Assembly (NCBI GenBank): GCA_041521345.1
Contig: JBGOHB010000020.1
Source: Virgibacillus_N oceani_A
Lineage (GTDB): Bacteria; Bacillota; Bacilli; Bacillales; Amphibacillaceae
DNA length: 64,000 bases
Direction: 5' to 3' (one strand)
Part shown: in pieces, positions 27,189-35,280 of the stretch
Position numbering within the stretch: position 1 is the first letter of the stretch
Layout: every line of letters begins with the position of its first letter
The notes under the pieces: model-generated
What the model saw: only the letters and a program-made list of their open reading frames with translations
What the model was told of the DNA's origin: nothing
Database searches by the model: none
Program-made: the position numbers and the translations under genes

Positions 27189-29876
27189 TTAATTATTTAA
27201 ACCGAAAGAATGTGCTATAGCTTCTGCAGTTATTCTTCCCAAAAAATCTCTATAACTAGAATCGCTTAACTTCTGATTCTCATCGTAATTATCAATAAAC
27301 ATATACTCTAACAATATTGCAGGCATACTAGTGTTTCGTAATACACTAAAATTAGCGTCCTTTTTTCCTCTATCATTTACATCAATACGATCAATTAAGT
27401 AATCATGTATATCCTCTTGCCTCTCTCTGGTTTCACTGGAAACATTTCCATTATGAATATATGTTTCAAATCCTTCAGCCAAACCCATAAAGGCATTTAC
27501 ATGAAAACTGACGAAATAATCAGCTCCCCACTCATTTGCTTGGTTAGCTCTATCTTCAAGCTCAACAAATGTATCATCTGTCCTTGATAATTGAACATCT
27601 ACTCCAGTATAACTGGACAATAAAACATCTGCTGTTTTAAGGGCAATATCTAATACTACATCTTTTTCATCAAGTCCATATCCTTGGCCACCTGGGTCGT
27701 TACCACCATGACCGGGATCAAGGAAAATTTTAACGACATTATTTTGAATAGCTTTATCTAATTCTCTTAATGTTACTTCATCGGCAATTCCATTAATATT
27801 TAACCCATATGAACGTTGGAATTCCTTTACATTATATTCTGTTGAGTCTCCAAAATAGTTGGATGGGTTTGTTGGATAGTTACCTATGTCTAATTTAGTA
27901 AGTTTCTTTTTCAACTCTACAACATGAGTTCCTCTTTCTCCATCCTGATATGGTGAATTAAGAATTTCTTGTATTTTTTCCAATGTAACTTCATCAGCAA
28001 TTCCATTTACATTTATTCCATAATAACGTTGAAATGCTTCCACATTATATTTGGTTGAGTCTCCAAAATAGTTAGATGGATTCTCCGGGTAATTGCCTAT
28101 ACCGAGTCTTGTCAGATTCTTTTTCAATTCTACAACATGTTCTCCTCTTTCCCCATCTTTATATGAAGAATCAAGGACTTCTTGTAATTTCACTATGGTT
28201 ACATCATCTGCGATTCCGTTTACTTTCAAACCATAGTAACGCTGAAATTCGCTTACATTATATGCTGTCGAATCTCCAAAGTAGTTAGATGGATTGGTTG
28301 GATAATTACCGATCCCCACTGCTGTTAAATTTTGTTTTAACTCAACAATATGATCGCCGCGTTCGCCATCTTGATACGGAGAATTCACATTGGCTTCCAG
28401 TACAGATAAAGTTTCTTCATCTGCAATACCTGTTATTTCTAACCCGTAGTAACGCTGAAATTCCTCCACATTGTATCTGGTGGAATCTCCAAAGAAATTA
28501 GATGGGTTGTCCGGATAATTTCCAATACCAAGTTTAGTCAGGTTCTTTTTTAGCTCTACAACATGTTGACCTCTGGCACCCTCCCCAAGCTCAAGAAGCT
28601 CTTCTATTTTGGCTAATGTTACATCATCTGCGATTCCATTTTCCTTTAAATCATGTAATCTCTGAAATTCTTTTACATTATTTTCTGTTGAGTCACCAAA
28701 ATAGTTGGATGGGCTTGATGGATAATTTCCAATTCCCATTGTTGTTAAATTCTGTTTCAGCTCAACAATATGGTCACCGCGTTCTCCATCCTGATATGGA
28801 GAGTTAACATTGGCGTCTAGTACAGATAAGGTTTCTTCATCTGCAACACCTGTCACTTCTAATCCGTAGTAGCGCTGAAATTTCTCCACATTGTATTTGG
28901 TGGAGTCTCCGAAGAAATCAGATGGGTTGTCTGGGTAATTTCCAATACCAAGTTTAGTCAGGTTCTTTTTCAATTCTACAACATGGTCGCCCCTGCTTCC
29001 TTCTCCGTATGGAGGTTCATGAAGAAGTTCCAACTGTTCATCTATTATGGCTAATGTTACATCATCTGCGATTCCATTTTCCTTTAATCCGTGTGAACGC
29101 TGGAATGCTTTTACATTATTCTCTGTAGAATCTCCAAAGTAATTAGACGGGCTCGATGGATAATTCCCGATACCTAGTGTTGTTAAATTTTGTTTTAATT
29201 CAACAACATGGTCGCCGCTTTCGCCATCCTTATATGGAGAATTCACATTGTCTTCCAATACAGATAAGGTTTCTTCATCTGCAATACCTGTCACTTCTAA
29301 CCCGTAGTAACGCTGAAATTCTTCCACATTGTATTTGGTGGAGTCTCCGAAGAAATCAGATGGGTTTTCCGGATAATTTCCAATACCAAGTTTTGTCAGG
29401 TTCTTTTTCAGTTCTACAACATGGTCGCCCCTGCTTCCTTCCTCGTAGAGTGGTGAATCATCATCAGCCGCCTGTATGGATACTTCGTCCTCTGACTCAA
29501 TAGAGTCTTGAGGTTCTTCCCGTTCCTCATCTTCTATGTTTTTTACATCATCGGAGGCTTCATCTTTTGTCTCGTTGTTTTCTTGATTCTTATTGCTGTC
29601 TTCTGTTTCGTTATTTTCTTTTTGTCCCGTTTCGGCATCGTTTGCTTCATCTATTACTTCTTCTTCCTTGGCTTCAGGTTCCTCCTGAGTAGCTGATTCC
29701 TCAGATTCAACTTCATTGGATTCTTCCTCCGTTTGCTTTGTCCCCTCTTCAACTTCTTCCTTCTCCGAACTTTCTTGTTCTGGTTCTTCATTTTCTGCTG
29801 CGGTTATTGTTAAAGGGGTTAAGCAAAAAAGAGAAAAAGCAATCAATAATATACCAACTCTAAGTTTTCTTTGCAT
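27189..29876 (-). CDS. Secreted N-acetylmuramoyl-L-alanine amidase with eight peptidoglycan-binding repeats
   Basis: This 895-residue autolysin cleaves the lactyl-amide bond between MurNAc and the stem peptide. It has a signal peptide (MQRKLRVGILLIAFSLFCL), a long acidic linker to residue about 143, eight PG_binding_1-type repeats, and a C-terminal Amidase_3 domain of about 175 residues. Zinc ligands are the His of FLDPGHGG, the Glu of GLDEKD and the His of YFVSFHVNA; the catalytic Glu is in PAILLEYMFIDN. AAGGAGGTG precedes the ATG. It is a paralogue of the downstream glucosaminidase with swapped catalytic domain and fewer repeats. Together they would cut glycan and peptide cross-links. Confidence 0.92.
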   Translation of the reverse strand: MQRKLRVGILLIAFSLFCLTPLTITAAENEEPEQESSEKEEVEEGTKQTEEESNEVESEESATQEEPEAKEEEVIDEANDAETGQKENNETEDSNKNQENNETKDEASDDVKNIEDEEREEPQDSIESEDEVSIQAADDDSPLYEEGSRGDHVVELKKNLTKLGIGNYPENPSDFFGDSTKYNVEEFQRYYGLEVTGIADEETLSVLEDNVNSPYKDGESGDHVVELKQNLTTLGIGNYPSSPSNYFGDSTENNVKAFQRSHGLKENGIADDVTLAIIDEQLELLHEPPYGEGSRGDHVVELKKNLTKLGIGNYPDNPSDFFGDSTKYNVEKFQRYYGLEVTGVADEETLSVLDANVNSPYQDGERGDHIVELKQNLTTMGIGNYPSSPSNYFGDSTENNVKEFQRLHDLKENGIADDVTLAKIEELLELGEGARGQHVVELKKNLTKLGIGNYPDNPSNFFGDSTRYNVEEFQRYYGLEITGIADEETLSVLEANVNSPYQDGERGDHIVELKQNLTAVGIGNYPTNPSNYFGDSTAYNVSEFQRYYGLKVNGIADDVTIVKLQEVLDSSYKDGERGEHVVELKKNLTRLGIGNYPENPSNYFGDSTKYNVEAFQRYYGINVNGIADEVTLEKIQEILNSPYQDGERGTHVVELKKKLTKLDIGNYPTNPSNYFGDSTEYNVKEFQRSYGLNINGIADEVTLRELDKAIQNNVVKIFLDPGHGGNDPGGQGYGLDEKDVVLDIALKTADVLLSSYTGVDVQLSRTDDTFVELEDRANQANEWGADYFVSFHVNAFMGLAEGFETYIHNGNVSSETRERQEDIHDYLIDRIDVNDRGKKDANFSVLRNTSMPAILLEYMFIDNYDENQKLSDSSYRDFLGRITAEAIAHSFGLNN
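27752..29452 (-). repeat. Eight tandem peptidoglycan-binding repeats (coding)
   Basis: About 1.7 kb holds eight copies of the same coding unit as in the neighbouring glucosaminidase gene. Corresponding units in the two genes share linkers (for example EPPYxEG and NSPYQDGERG at matching places), pointing to descent from one gene by duplication with later gain or loss of units. Confidence 0.85.
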
Positions 29877-29907
29877 TTAGTTCACCTCCTTATTTTCTAC
29901 TACTCTA

Positions 29908-29933
29908 GTATCGGACAAAATGATATTCATTTC
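29908..29933 (-). promoter_or_regulatory. Sigma-D-like promoter of the amidase gene
   Basis: GAAA (29930-29933), a 14-bp spacer and TCCGATAC (29908-29915) on the minus strand match the layout at the paralogous gene, with one change in the -10. The -10 flank and the ribosome site are conserved between the two genes while sequence further upstream is not. This supports functional constraint. Confidence 0.5.
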
Positions 29934-30536
29934 AACATAAATTATTTGTTATATAAGGATTTTTTCCTTATTCAACATTTATGAGTCTTACGCATTTCTG
30001 TCAATAAAAAAACTAAACTAGTAAAGTTTTTAATTTAAGAAATTTATGGCATCTTTAATAAGCTCAATAATAGTGATTGTGATTGTACTGATAATTTACC
30101 TTTAGATAGTTCCTTTTGTCATTTCAAGTATAAAAGATACGATTTTAAACAGCATAAGATTACGAGGAATTTACGAAAGATATAAATTAATCAAATTTTA
30201 TAATGTAAATTGATACAAGAAAAATTAAAGCCTAGCCCCACTCGAAGACCGGAACTAGCCTTTCCTTTTTCCAATGTCTACTAGACAGGGCGCACTCCTC
30301 TCAGCATCTCCGTAGTTATCTATTGTTTATTCAAATTGAATTATCCTTTCTATTTTATATAATTGATTAGAGTAATTAGTTACTTTTATTCTCAGCTCAT
30401 TTTTTCATGTTTGGCTCGCTTCCCATAGTTTTTCATAGTATTATTAGAATCAAAAGCAATATTTTAACGTCTAAAATTGCATGTTAAATATAAGGTACTT
30501 AATCGAAATACAATTCTCATTTGGAGGTTAATATAA
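29934..30536. other. Intergenic region between divergent genes
   Basis: About 600 bases without a gene. Most is very A+T-rich; a patch at about 30228-30310 (GCCTAGCCCCACTCG and onward) is noticeably richer in G+C and followed by a pyrimidine run. I could not fold it into a convincing hairpin or match it to an RNA family. GGAGG at 30522 serves the next gene. Confidence 0.35.
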
Positions 30537-31925
30537 TTGAAGGAAAAGCAACTTTACCAAGATCTAGGATTTAAAACAAAATCAAAACATTTCAAACGAT
30601 ATCTAAATGCTGGTTTATTAAATGATATTGATAAACCTTATATAGAAGAAACCCAACGTTATTGGCAAAATCATTATGGCCAAATGATTGAGCCTTCTTT
30701 AAATATGGCATTTATGAACCTAACCGGTAAAAAAGGCACAAAAATTATTCCTGGAACAGTAATGTGGGACGAAATTATTCCCTTTTTCAATGACTTAAGT
30801 ATAACACCTGGATATAGAGACAAAAATATTTATGACATTTTAATGAAAACTCCTCGTTCAGTGAGTACAGTTTTAAAGTGTGTTAGGAAACATTATTTTG
30901 ATTCATCAAACAGTAATATAGATGAATTAAATGCCAAAGAAAAGCTGTTAGCTTATAAATCATTAATCATTAAACCAAGCAACAATAATAACGGAGTTGG
31001 CATTGAAAAACTCATAATTAAAAATAACCAGATATTATTGAATGGCCAAGTGGTTACAATTAATGATTTAGCTAATATTTATGATTCAAATTTTATTGTT
31101 CAGGAAGTAATAAAACAACATTCAATTATGGCAGCTCCGCATCCTTCATCGGTTAATTCCCTCAGAATGGTAACATTTAGATGGAAAGGCAACATACATC
31201 ACCTTTTAACATTTGCACGATTTGGAGCAAATAATGATGTTAAAGATAATGCGGGTACTGGTGGCGTCTGTCTAGGCGTAACTGATACAGGATGTTTTTT
31301 AGACTTAGCAATAGATGAAAAGACACAAACCTATACACATCATCCTACGACCAATTTCTGTTTTGCTGAACTTGATCAAATACCTAACTTCGAAGAATTC
31401 AAAGATTTTGTTATTACATCTCATAAAGATATTATCCATCATGATTTTATATCTTGGGATGTAGCAGTAGGTGAGGATGGTCGCCCTATTTTTATTGAAG
31501 CTAACTTTGCAGGAGCTACTTGGCTGTATCAATTAGCAGCCCAGAAACCTATTTTTGGTGAACTAACAGATGAAGTCCTTCATTATGTAGCCAATGAAAA
31601 AGAAAGAATTTCTTTTTCATACATACAACAACTAAAAAATAGAGATAAAGCAATTAAAAGACAAGATAAAAAAATAGTAAAGATGGAAGAAGAAGTTAGT
31701 AATTATAATAGTGCTGAAATAATTTTAAGGAAAAAATTAAGCAAAATAAAAAAGAAAAACAAAAAACTTGAGCATTCATTGAAAGATAACGAAAAAAAAT
31801 TAGAAGAGATAAATATGCAATACAATAATTTGAAGAATTCCAAGACATTTAGATACACACAACCTGTACGAACTATCATTAGTAAATTTAAAAATAAAAA
31901 AGGTAAACCAAGAAGTTCTGAGTGA
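30537..31925 (+). CDS. Sugar-transfer-associated type ATP-grasp protein with C-terminal coiled coil
   Basis: This 462-residue cytoplasmic protein is related to the ATPgrasp_ST family found among surface-polysaccharide genes. ATP-grasp features are LIIKPSNNNNGVGIEKL (nucleotide loop), FIVQEVIKQH, SVNSLRMVTFRWKGNIHHLLTFAR and the metal-ligand strand DFISWDVAVGEDGRPIFIEAN. From about residue 360 a Lys/Glu-rich coiled coil runs to the element NSKTFRYTQPVRTI, a variant of the tail shared with the ATP-grasp proteins at 37.7-44.6 kb. The start is TTG at 30537 after GGAGG. It is the first of three plus-strand genes facing the main cluster. Acceptor and amino acid are unknown. Confidence 0.78.
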   Translation: MKEKQLYQDLGFKTKSKHFKRYLNAGLLNDIDKPYIEETQRYWQNHYGQMIEPSLNMAFMNLTGKKGTKIIPGTVMWDEIIPFFNDLSITPGYRDKNIYDILMKTPRSVSTVLKCVRKHYFDSSNSNIDELNAKEKLLAYKSLIIKPSNNNNGVGIEKLIIKNNQILLNGQVVTINDLANIYDSNFIVQEVIKQHSIMAAPHPSSVNSLRMVTFRWKGNIHHLLTFARFGANNDVKDNAGTGGVCLGVTDTGCFLDLAIDEKTQTYTHHPTTNFCFAELDQIPNFEEFKDFVITSHKDIIHHDFISWDVAVGEDGRPIFIEANFAGATWLYQLAAQKPIFGELTDEVLHYVANEKERISFSYIQQLKNRDKAIKRQDKKIVKMEEEVSNYNSAEIILRKKLSKIKKKNKKLEHSLKDNEKKLEEINMQYNNLKNSKTFRYTQPVRTIISKFKNKKGKPRSSE

Positions 31926-32058
31926 GTATAATAAAGGGCAAAAAAGCACTTATCATTGTCTATTAGTTCTTAAAAAACAGAAAAGATCACACTTAATACT
32001 TTCATTAATCAACATTCAAAGTATTATATACTATTATGAAAGTGTATTGTAAATTATT

Positions 32059-33366
32059 ATGATGGGAGAGTTTATAGTATTGTTAACTTCCACAAATTCT
32101 TTTGGAGCAACGGAGGCAGCAACAAATCCAAATCAAGGTAGTAGCTTAGTTTTAATTGGAGGCAAATTGGGAATCGGCGAACATGCACAGAAGATATATA
32201 AAAAGATAGTTGAATTGGCTGGAGGAAAAGAAGGAAAAATTGGAGTGATTACTTCAGCTCGTACTCCATATGATTGGGACTGTGAAAAAAAAGGAGACTC
32301 GACAGATGGAGGTTGTAACGATCCGAAGGCAGGTAACAGTAAAACAGTTGCAAATAATTATATTGAACTCTTAAATAAGTACGGAATCCATGCTGAATGG
32401 ATACCAGTTGACTTAGCAAATGTAGAAATAGCAGATAATGAAAAATGGGCTCATCGTATAGCAAAAGGGGAATTCAGTGGTTTCTTTTTTGGAGGCGGTA
32501 AACAATACCAATACATAGAATCGTTTTATCGGGAAAATGATGAAGGGGAAAGTACTGATAGTGTAGTGCTAGAGGCGATTCGAGATCAATTTACATCAGC
32601 GGGAACGATGATTGCTGGAACTTCAGCAGGAGCAGCAGTTCAATCTTTAGATGATATGATTATAGGTGGCTCAAGTGACCGAGCTATCGTTGAAGGAGCT
32701 CAGAAAGACTACCAATCTGATTCATCTGTTCTCACATACATAGAAGAAGGAGGTTTTGGTTTTTTCAACTATGGGATTGTGGATTCTCATTTCTCGGAAA
32801 GAGGTCGTGAAGGACGTGCTATTCGATTAGCTTCCGATACAGGAAATGACATGGTATTTGGTTTAGATGAGACTACTGCCCTCGTTGTTACAGATGCGCA
32901 TAAACCACAGGCAATGATGGAGATAATTGGTAAAAGCGGCGTGCAAATACTTGACCTGAGTCAAGCTATAACAGAAGAAGATGATCAAGGGTTGTGGGCT
33001 ATAGAAAATGTTCAAGGAACTTATTTAACTGAAGGTGACCGGTATATACCACAAACCGACAAAGTGATTTTTCATTCTAACAAAGAAAATATTAGTAATA
33101 AGGAAGATCTTAGTGGCAATTTAATCCTTTCTAAAGACATATTTAGCTCTGCCAAACGTGTAAAAAATGAATTTATTAATACAGCTTGTCATCTTGTCGA
33201 TACATTTAAATTGGATATGGCCTACGGATATACACGAACTTCAGTACCTCAATACGAGGTGGTTTTCAGTAAGTCTGAACATACCCAAGCCCACTTTGTT
33301 AATGAAGATGGCAAACGAAAGATTTCTTATACTGGTTTACAAATAGATTTGCACTATGCATATTAA
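32059..33366 (+). CDS. Cyanophycinase-like peptidase (S51 family)
   Basis: S51 cyanophycinases hydrolyse beta-Asp-Arg dipeptides from the cyanophycin backbone; related enzymes act on other branched amides. The nucleophile Ser189 lies in GTSAGAAVQS, FFGGGKQ stands at the family GGxxQ site, and VDSHFSERGREGRAIR (His244) matches the conserved cyanophycinase segment. A C-terminal extension of about 120 residues follows. The start is unclear: the ATG pair at 32059 has no ribosome site, while GGGAGAG precedes a TTG at 32080. The N-terminus (FIVLLTSTNSFGATEA) looks like a signal peptide lacking its charged part. Its neighbours are ATP-grasp amidoligases of the cyanophycin-synthetase type, so it may process their product. 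Confidence 0.82.
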   Translation: MMGEFIVLLTSTNSFGATEAATNPNQGSSLVLIGGKLGIGEHAQKIYKKIVELAGGKEGKIGVITSARTPYDWDCEKKGDSTDGGCNDPKAGNSKTVANNYIELLNKYGIHAEWIPVDLANVEIADNEKWAHRIAKGEFSGFFFGGGKQYQYIESFYRENDEGESTDSVVLEAIRDQFTSAGTMIAGTSAGAAVQSLDDMIIGGSSDRAIVEGAQKDYQSDSSVLTYIEEGGFGFFNYGIVDSHFSERGREGRAIRLASDTGNDMVFGLDETTALVVTDAHKPQAMMEIIGKSGVQILDLSQAITEEDDQGLWAIENVQGTYLTEGDRYIPQTDKVIFHSNKENISNKEDLSGNLILSKDIFSSAKRVKNEFINTACHLVDTFKLDMAYGYTRTSVPQYEVVFSKSEHTQAHFVNEDGKRKISYTGLQIDLHYAY

Positions 33367-33483
33367 AGATATTTTAGCCTTGTTGCTCACATCACTTTTC
33401 TTATTTTCAATTGAGCTTCATAAAAAAACTATATTATGGTATCTTTAATAAGAATATATTGATGAAATGAAGGAGTTTTTCTA

Positions 33484-35187
33484 ATGCAAAAAATCATGGA
33501 TGACTTATATGATGTAATCATAAATAATAAAGAAACTATTTCCAATTTCAAATTAGATAGAAAGAAGTATTATACAAACGACAACGGTGAGCTTGTAGTA
33601 TTTATATCAATTGATAACGGCTATACACGATCCTACGTTGTCATGGGTAAAGGTAAAAACTTGAAGGATGCAGTAGAGAAAGCTGTTAATGATTATAAAA
33701 ATAATACTAATGTCAATTTCAAACCAGTCTCAGTAAAATTGGATGTTGTTACAAAAGTACTTCCCATTTTAAAAGGAAACAGTAGAATTAATATAAGAAG
33801 AGATGAAGTGAAATATCGTCGTGGTGAGGATGGGCTATTATTGTCTGAGGACTTCTCTGCTGCATTTTTACCAGAAGAAGTTGAAGCCTACAAAATGATT
33901 CAAAAAAGATTAATTCAGCCGGAAAAAGTTTTTGATGCATTTGAGAAACATTTCTTATTAGACGATCAAAAAATAGTGAAGAAGTTCCTTACTGCTCAGT
34001 TCATGGATTTATATAAGTTTAGAACTGATTCATGGTATATCGATGAAAATGGATATTTACCACTCTTCAGAGGCCATAGAATATATAATGACTTAAGCGA
34101 AAAGAACTTATTGGATGCTATTGAATTAACAAAAGACAATTATTTTAAACAAAGTGTGAATCCAAAAGGTAAATTTGCGTATATATACAATCCTGAGGAT
34201 AGCACTGTTCCGAGTAAATATAATATATTAAGACATGCAGGTACTACTTACTCAATGCTTGAAACTTATGAATTAATGCCAGATGAAGGTTTAATGAGAG
34301 CAATAGAAAGAGCCATTAAATATTTAATGACAAAAGTAGAAAATACAGAAATAAATGGAAAAAAGGCCCAAGTAATTGTCGAAAAGGATGCAGCTAAATT
34401 AGGCGGGAATGGACTTGCTATTGTAGCACTGGCAAAGTATACACAACTTACGGGTGATGAGCAATATATTCCACTAATGCAAAACATGGCAACTTGGATG
34501 GGAGAACTTCAAGACGATAGTGGTAAATTCGCTATTCACAAGCAGATTTTCTCTACAGGTGAAGATTCTGGTTTTGTCTCTCACTATTATCCAGGAGAAG
34601 CTATTTTAGCACTATGCAGGCTATATCAAATAGATAAGAATGAGAAATGGTTAGACTTAGCTGAGAATGAAGCCAACTACTTAATAAATGTAAGAGATGT
34701 AAATGAAGATTTGGATAGTATTGCACATGACCACTGGCTTCTTTATGCTCTAAATGACCTTTACCGGGAAAGGCCAAAAGAAATGTATTTAAAACACTCG
34801 TTTTTCATATGTGAAGCGATCCTTAAAATTCATCGCCTTGATCCGAACAAATATAATCAAGAATGGCTGGGATCATTTGGTTCCCACGAAAAAGCACCTT
34901 CTACTCCCACAGCATGTAGAAGTGAAGGTTTAGGAGCTGCTTACAGATTGGCTCAGGATCATAATCATACTAAAGAAGCTGAACAGTATAAAAATGCAAT
35001 GAGAGAAGCTATCAAGTTTCAATTACAAATGCATTTAAAACCTGAATCTGTGATGTATTATAGGAATAAAAAGTTTTGTTTAGGTGCTGTCCATCAAGGT
35101 TTGACAAACTATGAACTTAGAAATGATTATACACAACATAATATTTCAAGCTTTATTTCATATTACAATATATTAACTAAATATTGA
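33484..35187 (+). CDS. Alpha/alpha-toroid protein of unknown function
   Basis: This 567-residue protein has no signal peptide or membrane helix. Residues about 1-95 form a small alpha/beta domain (ELVVFISIDNGYTRSYVVMG). From about residue 225 a series of paired helices with RHAGTTYSMLETYEL, GGNGLAIVALAKYT, HYYPGEAILALCRLY and AHDHWLLYALNDLY is typical of six-hairpin or alpha/alpha-barrel folds used by glycan epimerases, lyases and hydrolases. Near the end are TPTACRSEGLGAAYRLA and CLGAVHQGL. AAGGAG precedes the ATG. I do not recognise the exact family. It ends at a strong terminator and sits after the ATP-grasp and S51 genes, suggesting a role on the same polymer. Confidence 0.65.
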   Translation: MQKIMDDLYDVIINNKETISNFKLDRKKYYTNDNGELVVFISIDNGYTRSYVVMGKGKNLKDAVEKAVNDYKNNTNVNFKPVSVKLDVVTKVLPILKGNSRINIRRDEVKYRRGEDGLLLSEDFSAAFLPEEVEAYKMIQKRLIQPEKVFDAFEKHFLLDDQKIVKKFLTAQFMDLYKFRTDSWYIDENGYLPLFRGHRIYNDLSEKNLLDAIELTKDNYFKQSVNPKGKFAYIYNPEDSTVPSKYNILRHAGTTYSMLETYELMPDEGLMRAIERAIKYLMTKVENTEINGKKAQVIVEKDAAKLGGNGLAIVALAKYTQLTGDEQYIPLMQNMATWMGELQDDSGKFAIHKQIFSTGEDSGFVSHYYPGEAILALCRLYQIDKNEKWLDLAENEANYLINVRDVNEDLDSIAHDHWLLYALNDLYRERPKEMYLKHSFFICEAILKIHRLDPNKYNQEWLGSFGSHEKAPSTPTACRSEGLGAAYRLAQDHNHTKEAEQYKNAMREAIKFQLQMHLKPESVMYYRNKKFCLGAVHQGLTNYELRNDYTQHNISSFISYYNILTKY

Positions 35188-35220
35188 TTTGTAAATATGA
35201 ATATTACTAACTTGGCTATC

Positions 35221-35256
35221 TTAAAACCCACGCGTCAAATGACGCGTGGGTTTTAA
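35221..35256. terminator. Bidirectional terminator between convergent gene groups
   Basis: TTAAAACCCACGCGTCA (35221-35237) pairs perfectly with 35240-35256 over 17 bp around a tiny loop. The flanking A and T runs serve both the plus-strand toroid gene and the minus-strand CapA-fusion gene. Confidence 0.9.
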
Positions 35257-35280
35257 ATTTCAAACTAAACACAGTTAGCA

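Noticed and set aside
30228..30310. G+C-richer intergenic patch as a structured RNA
   Set aside because: The apparent CTAG repeats are direct rather than inverted, and I could not build a stem longer than five pairs.
33484..35187. Assignment as a glucuronyl C5-epimerase or glycoside hydrolase
   Set aside because: The helical repeat pattern fits the general fold, but no catalytic signature that I can name is present; left as unknown.
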